Assembly: GCA_944338265.1 (NCBI GenBank)
Contig: CALVLO010000068.1
Location: forward strand, 1 to 8,154
Source: an uncultured Clostridia bacterium
GTDB lineage: Bacteria; Bacillota; Clostridia; Christensenellales; Borkfalkiaceae
Direction: 5' to 3'
DNA length: 8,154 nucleotides
Shown here: piece after piece, positions 1 through 4,842 of the stretch
Numbering within the stretch: position 1 is the stretch's first letter
Layout: each line of letters begins with the position of its first letter
Position numbers and translations under genes: made by a program
The notes under the pieces: generated by a model
Database searches by the model: none
Seen by the model: only the letters and a program-made list of their open reading frames with translations
What the model was told of the DNA's origin: nothing

Positions 1-63
1 GTCTTGCATTTCCGAACACCGCAAGATTTGTTCCAAGAAAATCTCACAAGCTGTTGCACTTAG
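1..63 (+). CDS. IS30-type transposase, C-terminal end (partial)
   Basis: Frame 1 is open from the window edge and encodes VLHFRTPQDLFQENLTSCCT before a TAG at 61-63. IS30 family DDE transposases characteristically end in a segment of the type 'lG-[FYW]-[RK]-TP-x-e-[VL]-F' a few residues before the stop; FRTPQDLF fits that pattern. Only the tail is visible, so catalytic residues and completeness of the element cannot be judged. The stop lies inside the presumed terminal repeat, which is common for compact IS elements. The assignment rests on one short motif recognised from family knowledge and could be wrong. Confidence 0.55.
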   Translation, partial: VLHFRTPQDLFQENLTSCCT

Positions 64-76
64 TTTGACAATTCAT
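52..76. mobile_element. probable right end of the IS30-like element
   Basis: Immediately at the end of the transposase frame is TGTTGCACTTAGTTTGACAA, which resembles terminal inverted repeats of Gram-positive IS30 elements. The left end is outside the window, so neither the inverted repeat partner nor a target duplication can be checked. The outer boundary is approximate. Bases 77-149, between this end and the next terminator, hold no feature I can support beyond a weak 5-bp dyad (CCTCA/TGAGG, 77-91). Confidence 0.4.
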
Positions 77-149
77 CCTCATAGAGTGAGGCAAGGATAG
101 GGGTGTGGTTTTCCTTTGGGAGCGAAGGCGGGGATGAGGGATATAAAAA

Positions 150-170
150 TCCACCGACTGCGTCGGTGGA
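150..170 (-). terminator. Rho-independent terminator of the GNAT gene
   Basis: TCCACCGA (150-157) and TCGGTGGA (163-170) form a perfect 8-bp stem with a 5-nt loop. Read leftward the stem is followed by TTTTTATAT, a U-tract. It lies about 58 nt beyond the GNAT stop and just beyond the fossil gene tail, so it probably belonged to the older gene end and now terminates the present gene. Confidence 0.85.
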
Positions 171-178
171 GGGTCAGT

Positions 179-226
179 TTAATGCGTTTTATCTTTGATC
201 ATCTTCTGATATGCCGAGGGATGATC
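179..226 (-). pseudogene. fossil 3' end of a second GNAT gene
   Basis: Read leftward, 226-179 encodes DHPSAYQKMIKDKTH and a TAA stop. The intact GNAT gene just upstream ends in FHPLPYLQMIKDKAY and TAA. Eight of the last 14 residues are identical and the stops align. The two copies are 50 bp apart, so the fossil is out of frame with the gene and starts directly after its stop; TTTATCTTTGATCAT occurs exactly in both (188-202 and 238-252). No start or ribosome binding site exists, so it is a remnant and not a gene. It is best read as the tail of a displaced homologue. A local duplication followed by drift is the alternative. Confidence 0.6.
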
Positions 227-228
227 TT

Positions 229-666
229 TTAATATGCTTTATCTTTGATCATTTGGAGATAGGGGAGGGGGTGGAAGCCGAGTGCGGTGTACAGTTTGAT
301 GGCGCGGGCGTTGTTCGGTTCGGCTTCGAGGCGCAGCCGCGCCGCGCCGAGCGTCTCGGCAAAGGCGAAAAACTCCTTCCCGAGCCCCTTGCCGCGGAAG
401 GCGGGGCGGAGATAGATCTCATCGATCCAGATACACATCCCGCCAGCCTCGCGCGAGTACGTTTTTTGCAGCAGGGCGTAGCCTGCGGGCGTTTCGCCAT
501 CGGTGAGGAGGTAGCACACGGCGTATTCCTCCGAGCGCATGAGCTCTTCGAAGGCGCGTTCGTGGAAGGCGCATGGCACGGGATGCGCCACGGCGGGGGA
601 GTCGTAAAATTCCTGTGAGAGCTGTAAAAAGAGCGCTCTGTCCTCTTTTTTGAGTTTGCGTAACAT
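229..666 (-). CDS. GNAT family N-acetyltransferase
   Basis: The 145-residue protein has the size and layout of a single-domain GCN5-related acetyltransferase, which transfers acetyl from acetyl-CoA to an amine. Strand beta4 and motif A are clear: IDEIYLRPAFRGKGLGKEF (residues 81-99), with the acetyl-CoA pyrophosphate loop R91-G-K-G-L-G96. Motif B follows as LEAEPNNARAIKLYTALGF (113-131), the usual 'N-x-x-A-x-x-L-Y-x-x-x-G-F' end. The substrate cannot be inferred. The ATG at 664-666 is chosen because homology to the fold begins with MLRKLKKEDR; upstream in-frame sequence is only tandem repeat. The start sits 6 nt from a perfect -10 hexamer with no conventional ribosome binding site, so the message may be leaderless. 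Just beyond the stop lies a fossil copy of the gene's own tail. The gene is divergent from the DegV gene. Confidence 0.9.
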   Translation of the reverse strand: MLRKLKKEDRALFLQLSQEFYDSPAVAHPVPCAFHERAFEELMRSEEYAVCYLLTDGETPAGYALLQKTYSREAGGMCIWIDEIYLRPAFRGKGLGKEFFAFAETLGAARLRLEAEPNNARAIKLYTALGFHPLPYLQMIKDKAY

Positions 667-672
667 ACCGCC

Positions 673-701
673 ATTGTAGCAGGAACGGGGCGTGCTGTCA
701 A
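673..701 (-). promoter_or_regulatory. SigA-type promoter of the GNAT gene
   Basis: Read leftward: TTGACA (701-696), 17-bp spacer, TACAAT (678-673). The -35 is a perfect consensus and lies inside repeat unit 1 of the tandem array. Transcription would be expected to begin about 7 nt after the -10, which is at or within a base or two of the ATG at 666. Confidence 0.85.
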
Positions 702-998
702 CTGAGGAAGGGTGAAAATTTTTTGACTGTTTACACCCATCGAGGGCGGGTGGGGGTGTGCTGTCAGCTGCGGAAGGGAAAAAATTTTTTTGACTGTTTG
801 CATCCATTGAAGGCGGGTGAGTGCGTGTTATCAGCTGCGGACGGGGGAAAATTTTTTGATCGTTTGCACCCATCAAGGGCGGACATGGGCGTGCTGTCGA
901 CTGCGGAAGGGGGAAAATCTTTTGATCGTTTGCACCCATCAAGGGCGGGCAGGGGCGTGTTGTTAACTGCGGAAGGGGAAAATTTTGGGCGGAAGGGG
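692..998. repeat. tandem array of 66-bp units, four and a partial
   Basis: Units start at 692, 758, 825, 891 and 957 (lengths 66, 67, 66, 66 and a truncated fifth). A typical unit begins GTGCTGTCARCTGCGGAAGG, then an A4T4-6 stretch, TTGAYCGTTTGCACCCATC, and a G-rich end. Units 3 and 4 are most alike; unit 1 is more divergent. Unit 5 lacks about 20 bp between its T-run and GGGCGG, and runs into the rightward promoter. The array fills almost the whole divergent intergenic region (667-1064). Because 66 is a multiple of three, both strands stay open in some frames, but the repeat peptides look like by-products, with no ribosome binding sites of their own. No known repeat family is recognised. Confidence 0.9.
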
Positions 999-1027
999 TT
1001 GACATCCCGCGCCGCAGATGTTACAAT
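999..1027 (+). promoter_or_regulatory. SigA-type promoter of the DegV gene
   Basis: TTGACA (999-1004), 17-bp spacer, TACAAT (1022-1027). A start near 1034 would give a leader of about 30 nt containing GGAAGGG (1054-1060), a good ribosome binding site 4 nt before the ATG. Confidence 0.88.
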
Positions 1028-1064
1028 ATCCGTAATCTGTTTTGTGACATTTCGGAAGGGAAAT

Positions 1065-1946
1065 ATGAGCGTTCTGATCTGTGATTCCAACGGCGAACTT
1101 TGGCATACCCGCGTGAAGGAGCTCGGGCTCGATTATATCTCCATGCCCTATTTTATCGACGGGCAGGAGTATGATTACGACCTCGGCGAGAAGACGGATT
1201 TCAGAAAGTTTTACGACATGGTGCGCGGGAAAAAGGTCCCGACCACGCAGGCGCTCAACCCCGAGGACTATAAGCGCATTTTGACGCCCTACTTCGAAAG
1301 GGGCGAAGACGTGCTGTATGTGAGCTTTTCACACAAGCTCAGCGGCACCTTCCAATACCTCGATCTCGCGTGCGAGGAGCTTAAAAAGACCTATCCAGAC
1401 CGCAAGTGCACGGTGTTTGATACGAACAGCATCTCGCTCGGCGCGGGCATCCAGATGGAGGAGGCGGCAAAGCTCAAACAAAAGGGCGCATCGGACGAGG
1501 AGATCCTCGCCTTTTTGAAGGATTTTACAAACCGCGTCTGCGTCTACTTCATTGTGGACGATCTCATGCACTTGAAGCGCGGCGGCAGATGCTCGGCGCT
1601 CGCGGCGTTTGCGGGTTCCGCCCTGCAATTGAAGCCCGTGCTCACGATGGGCGCGGACGGCGGGCTGAGCGTCTTTGAAAAGATCATGGGCAGGAAGAAG
1701 GCGATGCGCGCGCTCGCCGATAAGATCATTGACGGGCTCACGGATGAGGAGAAGTACAGCGTGTACATCCTCGATGCCGACTGCCCCGAGGAGGGCGATA
1801 AGCTCCGCGACATGGTGCTGGAAAAGCGCCCCAATGCGCACATTGTGCGGCAGATCGTCGGCCCCGTTATCGGCGCGCACTGCGGCCCCGGTACGCTCGG
1901 CGTCATCTTCGTCGGCGAGAAGCGTCCCATTCCCTTAAATAAATAA
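1065..1946 (+). CDS. DegV family fatty-acid-binding protein
   Basis: The 293-residue product matches the length and landmarks of DegV/EDD-fold proteins, cytoplasmic carriers that bind a single fatty acid. In Firmicutes, family members (FakB) hand fatty acids to the kinase FakA. Visible landmarks: an N-terminal strand ending in CDSNGEL; VPTTQALNPEDY (58-69), the ligand-contacting 'T-[ST]-Q' loop; VSFSHKLSGTF (86-96); VFDTNSISLGAGI (117-129); DDLMHLKRGGRCSALAAFAG (165-184); a beta-hairpin with GRKKAM (209-214); and QIVGPVIGAHCGPGTLGVIF (263-282). The ATG at 1065 is chosen for its ribosome binding site and promoter; the upstream extension of the frame is only repeat DNA. No fakA-like gene is nearby, so which lipid it binds and whether it serves FakA cannot be said. 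It is monocistronic and ends at a strong terminator. Confidence 0.9.
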   Translation: MSVLICDSNGELWHTRVKELGLDYISMPYFIDGQEYDYDLGEKTDFRKFYDMVRGKKVPTTQALNPEDYKRILTPYFERGEDVLYVSFSHKLSGTFQYLDLACEELKKTYPDRKCTVFDTNSISLGAGIQMEEAAKLKQKGASDEEILAFLKDFTNRVCVYFIVDDLMHLKRGGRCSALAAFAGSALQLKPVLTMGADGGLSVFEKIMGRKKAMRALADKIIDGLTDEEKYSVYILDADCPEEGDKLRDMVLEKRPNAHIVRQIVGPVIGAHCGPGTLGVIFVGEKRPIPLNK

Positions 1947-1975
1947 AAAAACGCCCGCCAAGACGGGCATTTTTG
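1945..1975. terminator. bidirectional terminator between degV and araC-type gene
   Basis: GCCCG (1953-1957), a 6-nt loop and CGGGC (1964-1968), flanked by an A-run on the left and ATTTTT on the right. It works rightward for the DegV gene (stop 1944-1946) and, read leftward, has TTTTTTT after the stem. On the left strand it sits directly beyond the detached copy of the regulator's 3' end, suggesting that this copy is the original neighbour of the terminator. Confidence 0.85.
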
Positions 1976-2120
1976 CTTCTTTTTGCGGCGTTTACGGCGC
2001 GGCGCTGCTTTCGAGGAGCTCGCAGTCATAGAGCGTCGGGTCGAACGCCTCGTCGCTCGGCAGGGGGAAGCGCTCGCCGAGGGTGTAGTCCTGCGGCAGG
2101 CGGGAGGGCGCCGTGCCCGT
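1975..2120 (-). pseudogene. detached extra copy of the AraC-type gene's 3' end
   Basis: This 146-bp stretch aligns without gaps to 2121-2266, with 8 differences. It contains the last 42 codons of the regulator plus the stop (TAA, 1994-1992) and 17 bp beyond. Since 146 is not a multiple of three and the intact gene stops at 2138, it is untranslated. Six of the differences fall in the coding part, and all six are third-position synonymous changes (Asp, Tyr, Cys, Glu, Ala, Pro codons). The other two are after the stop. The pattern implies that both copies evolved as functional gene ends before they came to lie side by side. Confidence 0.85.
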
Positions 2121-2266
2121 GCTTCTTGCTGCGGCGTTTATGGTGCGGCGCTGCTTTCGAGGAGTTCACAGTCGTAGAGCGTCGGGTCGAACGCCTCGTC
2201 GCTCGGCAGGGGGAAGCGCTCGCCGAGGGTGTAATCCTGCGGCAGGCGGGAGGGCGCCGTGCCCGT
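2121..2266. repeat. second copy of the 146-bp direct repeat
   Basis: Copy B of the direct tandem repeat (copy A 1975-2120), 138 of 146 bases identical. This copy supplies codons 250-291 and the stop of the intact AraC-type gene. Both copies begin GCTTCTT. The repeat boundary coincides with the end of the second helix-turn-helix, so the duplicated part is just the C-terminal tail. Confidence 0.95.
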
Positions 2267-3013
2267 GAGTTCCTTGAAGATGCGGTTGAAGTTGCGGATG
2301 GTCCCGAACCCGCAGCGGTCGGCGACCTCCGTGACCGTGAGCGTCTTGTCCGTTTGCAGCATGCGGATGGCGCTGTCTGTGCGCACATGGTTGAGGTACT
2401 GCGAGAAGGTCGTTCCCGTTACCGCCTTGAAGTAGCGGGAAAAGTACGCTTCGCTCATGCCCATAAAGCGCACGGCGTCTGCAAAGGTGTATGAGGCGAA
2501 GTCCTCGCGGATCGCTTCGAGCAGCCGTTTGAAGGTCTCTTCCGTGCTGCCCATCTTGATGCGCCGCACATAGGGTTCGCGGCGGAAGATCTCAACCATC
2601 ATCCCGCAAAGGGCGCAGCGCGCCTCCTCCCCGTAAAAAGGCAGGCGGGAAAGCAGCGTTTCGCGGAGTTTTTTGTAGAGCGTGGGAACGGGATAGTGCC
2701 CGCCAAGTTTGGGGGCGGCGAGCCGGTATTCCTGTAAAAAGGGGACGCAGGCGCCATCGAACACGAACACGATGAGCACGGTATCCGGCTCGAGGGCGCG
2801 CTGATAGTGCATCTGCCCGCTGTCTGCAAAGAGCGCCTCCCCCGCGCGGAGGATGTGCCGCTTCTTTTCGCAGAAGATCTCGATGCAGCCCTTCTCCACA
2901 TACGCAAACTCGCACTCGAAGTGCCAATGCAGCAGGTTGTGCGAATTGCGGTATTTGCCCACCCAGATGCCCGTCTCTTTGGGGTAGCGCCAAATCTCTC
3001 TCTTTGCAAGCAT
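2138..3013 (-). CDS. AraC family transcriptional regulator, likely of the gal operon
   Basis: The 291-residue protein has an N-terminal cupin-like sensor domain (about 15-90; HWHFECEFAYVEKGCIEIF and the RAGEALFADSGQMHY strand-turn typical of AraC sugar regulators). A linker follows, then a C-terminal AraC DNA-binding domain (about 163-255). The two helix-turn-helices are TFADAVRFMGMSEAYFSRYF (176-195) and VTEVADRCGFGTIRNFNRIF (227-246), with the family signature GFGTIRNFNRIFKELTGTAP. A tail of about 36 residues extends past the usual family end; this tail is the part duplicated downstream. The ATG at 3013 has AAAGGAG at a good distance and its own promoter. Divergent orientation to galT, and the family's usual role as sugar-responsive activator of the neighbouring operon, suggest control of galTKE. 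The inducer is not visible, though galactose or a galactoside is the natural guess. Confidence 0.88.
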   Translation of the reverse strand: MLAKREIWRYPKETGIWVGKYRNSHNLLHWHFECEFAYVEKGCIEIFCEKKRHILRAGEALFADSGQMHYQRALEPDTVLIVFVFDGACVPFLQEYRLAAPKLGGHYPVPTLYKKLRETLLSRLPFYGEEARCALCGMMVEIFRREPYVRRIKMGSTEETFKRLLEAIREDFASYTFADAVRFMGMSEAYFSRYFKAVTGTTFSQYLNHVRTDSAIRMLQTDKTLTVTEVADRCGFGTIRNFNRIFKELTGTAPSRLPQDYTLGERFPLPSDEAFDPTLYDCELLESSAAP

Positions 3014-3031
3014 AGCTCTCTCCTTTCTTTT

Positions 3032-3060
3032 ATCATAGTATGAAATAGTTCAAATGTCAA
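3032..3060 (-). promoter_or_regulatory. promoter of the AraC-type regulator
   Basis: Read leftward: TTGACA (3060-3055), 17-bp spacer, TATGAT (3037-3032), then AAAGGAG before the ATG. The -35 lies within the first of three ATGTCAA-type direct repeats, so binding there would be expected to repress the regulator's own promoter. Confidence 0.82.
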
Positions 3061-3084
3061 GCGGATTATGTCAATAAATGTCTA
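3054..3084. promoter_or_regulatory. candidate operator: three ATGTCWA direct repeats
   Basis: ATGTCAA at 3054-3060, ATGTCAA at 3068-3074 and ATGTCTA at 3078-3084 lie in the same orientation between the divergent regulator and galT promoters, with starts 14 and 10 bp apart. AraC family proteins bind direct repeats through paired helix-turn-helices, usually beside the -35 of the target. The last repeat runs into a TATAAT (3083-3088) that lacks a recognisable -35, as expected for an activator-dependent promoter. The link to this regulator is inferred from position. Confidence 0.4.
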
Positions 3085-3103
3085 TAATCGGGCAACAGGT
3101 TGC

Positions 3104-3132
3104 TTGCAAAACGCGCGGAAGGGGGGTATAAT
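3104..3132 (+). promoter_or_regulatory. likely promoter of the gal operon
   Basis: TTGCAA (3104-3109), 17-bp spacer, TATAAT (3127-3132). This predicts a start near 3139 and a leader of about 167 nt before galT. A second TATAAT at 3083-3088 has no good -35 and may be an activator-dependent alternative giving a longer leader. Which one is used cannot be decided from sequence. Confidence 0.6.
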
Positions 3133-3194
3133 GGAGCTGCAACCGACGGAGGGCGCAACGGCGTCCATCGCCCGCCTTTTGCCGGGAGCTTTCT

Positions 3195-3218
3195 ATGTTC
3201 ATCCTTCCCCCCATATAA
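3195..3218 (+). CDS. possible 7-codon leader peptide upstream of galT
   Basis: ATG at 3195 opens a frame encoding MFILPPI and TAA (3216-3218). GGGAG at 3184-3188 lies 6 nt upstream, a reasonable ribosome binding site. The peptide contains Pro-Pro, a pair known to slow ribosomes. Its stop codon abuts the segment shared by the two alternative leader hairpins, and its start lies between the two arms of structure A. A ribosome here would disrupt structure A and favour B. Such a short frame can arise by chance, so only the combination of position, binding site and hairpins makes it worth listing. Confidence 0.25.
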   Translation: MFILPPI

Positions 3219-3231
3219 CGGCAAAACGGCG

Positions 3232-3246
3232 ATGGAAACGTCGTCT
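3232..3246 (+). promoter_or_regulatory. weak candidate cre (CcpA) site in the galT leader
   Basis: ATGGAAACGTCGTCT fits WTGNAANCGNWNNCW except at one position (C where W is expected). It lies about 95 bp downstream of the likely transcription start, where CcpA can block elongation. The right half-site is poor, and the same bases form the loop of the leader hairpin, so this may be chance. Confidence 0.25.
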
Positions 3247-3305
3247 TTTTGCCGTTATCGGTATATGGCGGAGGACACCGCCCGATTTGCAGAACGGAGG
3301 AAACT

Positions 3306-4841
3306 ATGGTAGGACAACTCATCGAAAAGCTCATCGCCTATGCGAAAGCGCACCTCTTTTTGAAGGAAGAGGATGCGGTGTACATGCGCAACGTGCTGCT
3401 CGCCCTCTTCCGGGCGGACGCGCCCTGCGAGGACGCGCCCGACGTCTCGGAGGCGGCGCAAGCAGACGTGCCCGATGCGCTCGCGGCGGAGGCGTGTGCG
3501 TATGCCCTGAAAGAGGGGATCATCCGCGAAGGGGAGGAGGAGCGGTTTGCCGCCGACCTCTTCGGGCTGCTCATGCCCATGCCCTCCGAGGTCAACCGTG
3601 CCTTCCGTGAGGTGTATGCCGCGCGCGGCGCACAGGAGGCGTGCGACTATCTGTACGGCATCTCCGTGAAGAGCGGATATGTGCAGAAGACGGCGATCGC
3701 CCGCAACTTGAAGTGGACATATGACGACGGCAAGAGCGGGCTTGAGATCACCGTCAACCTCTCCAAGCCCGAAAAGAGCAACAAGGATATTGCCAAGCTC
3801 CTCTCCGCGCCCAAGGGCAACAAGTACCCCGCCTGCGCGCTCTGCAAGGAGAACGAGGGGTTCGAGGGCACGGCGACCCATCCCCCGCGCAGGAATTTGC
3901 GCACGATCAAGCTGACGCTGGGCGGGGAGAAGTGGTTTTTGCAATATTCGCCCTACGCCTATTACGAGGAGCACTGCATTGCGATCAACGAGCAGCATGT
4001 GCCCATGCGCGTGGACGGCAGGACGCCCGCAAAGCTGCTCGACTTTGTGGACCTGCTCCCAAATTACTTTATCGGGAGCAATGCCTCCTTGCCCATCGTG
4101 GGCGGGTCCATCCTCAATCATGAGCACTTCCAAGGGGGAAAGCACCTTATGCCCATGCACAGGGCGAAGGTGAAAAAGCAGTATAAGAGCGCGCAGTTTC
4201 CCCGCCTTTCGATCGGCATCCTTGATTGGTACAACTCGGCGCTGCGCTTTGAGGGCAAGTCGCGCGCGGACGTGGAGGCGTTTGCGGGGAAGGTGATCGA
4301 GGCGTGGAAAACCTTCGATTGCCCCGCCTGCAACATCCTCAGCCACACGGGGGAGACGCCGCACAATGCCTGCTCGCCCATCTGCCGCAAGATCGGGGAT
4401 ACATACAGCTTTACCGTGATCCTCCGCAACAACCGCACGGACAAACAATTCCCCGAAGGCATCTTCCATGTGCATCCCGAGCACCTCAACATCAAGAGCG
4501 AGGGCATCGGGCTCATCGAGGCGATGGGGCTGTTTATCCTCCCGCCCAGATTGAAGCGCCAGCTCAGGGAGATCGCCGCCATTTTGTGCGGGGAAGCGGC
4601 ATACGACGCGGCTGCGCTCGAGGATGGGGCAAACGATCTGCACGCGCACAGGCACATGATCGCCGCCCTGCTTGCGGAGGGGAAGGCTGCGGACATGGCG
4701 GAGGCGGAGGCGCGCGTGCGCCTGTACGTCGACCGCACCTGTGCCGCCATTCTCGATAACACGGCGGTGTTCAAACAGGACGAAACGGGACAGAAGGGCT
4801 TTGCGTCTTTTATGGAGGCGCTCGGTTTGAAGGAGGTATAA
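3306..4841 (+). CDS. galT: galactose-1-phosphate uridylyltransferase, class II
   Basis: The 511-residue cytoplasmic enzyme swaps UMP between UDP-glucose and galactose-1-phosphate, the central step of the Leloir pathway. Its length and sequence match the class II (Firmicutes) GalT family and not the roughly 350-residue class I enzymes of E. coli type. The active-site segment is GGSILNHEHFQGGKH, with H272-E-H274-F-Q276 taking the place of the HPH-x-Q of class I; H274 should carry the uridylyl group. Other landmarks are NPYF-like LLPNYFIGSNASLPIVGGS just before it, PACALCKENEGFEGTATHPP (uridine-binding region) and GETPHNACSPICRK. The ATG at 3306 is preceded by GGAGG (3296-3300) at 5 nt; a TTG at 3249 would extend into the leader hairpin and is not favoured. 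It is the first gene of the operon, and galK follows after one base. Confidence 0.95.
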   Translation: MVGQLIEKLIAYAKAHLFLKEEDAVYMRNVLLALFRADAPCEDAPDVSEAAQADVPDALAAEACAYALKEGIIREGEEERFAADLFGLLMPMPSEVNRAFREVYAARGAQEACDYLYGISVKSGYVQKTAIARNLKWTYDDGKSGLEITVNLSKPEKSNKDIAKLLSAPKGNKYPACALCKENEGFEGTATHPPRRNLRTIKLTLGGEKWFLQYSPYAYYEEHCIAINEQHVPMRVDGRTPAKLLDFVDLLPNYFIGSNASLPIVGGSILNHEHFQGGKHLMPMHRAKVKKQYKSAQFPRLSIGILDWYNSALRFEGKSRADVEAFAGKVIEAWKTFDCPACNILSHTGETPHNACSPICRKIGDTYSFTVILRNNRTDKQFPEGIFHVHPEHLNIKSEGIGLIEAMGLFILPPRLKRQLREIAAILCGEAAYDAAALEDGANDLHAHRHMIAALLAEGKAADMAEAEARVRLYVDRTCAAILDNTAVFKQDETGQKGFASFMEALGLKEV

Positions 4842-4842
4842 C

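Larger units (their letters stand above)
3158..3268 (+). promoter_or_regulatory. galT leader with mutually exclusive hairpins
   Basis: A central segment (3219-3244) can pair in two ways. Structure A uses the upstream arm: CGGCAAAA (3219-3226) with TTTTGCCG (3177-3184), GCGATGGA (3229-3236) with TCCATCGC (3164-3171), and CGTCGT (3239-3244) with 3158-3163, about 24 pairs with small bulges. Structure B uses the downstream arm: CCATAT (3211-3216) with ATATGG (3263-3268), AACGGCAAAA (3217-3226) with TTTTGCCGTT (3247-3256), and CGGCG (3227-3231) with CGTCG (3239-3243), closing a 7-nt loop. They cannot coexist. No U-tract follows, so it is not a classical terminator. No known riboswitch class is recognised. 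Confidence 0.55.

Noticed and set aside
692..998. CRISPR array
   Set aside because: Units are contiguous 66-bp repeats without unique spacers, and no cas genes are present.
667..1005. Upstream extension of the GNAT frame through the tandem array (113 extra residues with 22-residue repeats)
   Set aside because: It stays open because the repeat length is a multiple of three. There is no ribosome binding site, and the GNAT domain and its promoter place the start at 666.
723..1064. Upstream extension of the DegV frame through the array
   Set aside because: Same cause. The DegV fold begins at MSVLICDS, and both a promoter and a ribosome binding site sit between the array and 1065.
1973..2494. 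Rightward open frames across the 146-bp duplication
   Set aside because: They are opposite-strand shadows of the AraC-type gene and its extra tail, repeated because the tail is repeated.
3101..3117. cre-like TGCAAAACGCGCGGAA at the gal promoter
   Set aside because: It has one base too many between the TGNAA part and the CG, so it does not fit the consensus.
3249..3305. TTG start giving galT 19 more residues
   Set aside because: It lies in the 3' arm of the leader hairpin with no ribosome binding site. ATG 3306 has GGAGG at 5 nt.
3232..3312. 26-codon frame from ATG 3232 ending over the galT start (METSSFCRYR...RKLW)
   Set aside because: It could couple to galT, but it has no ribosome binding site and starts inside a hairpin loop; too weak to annotate.
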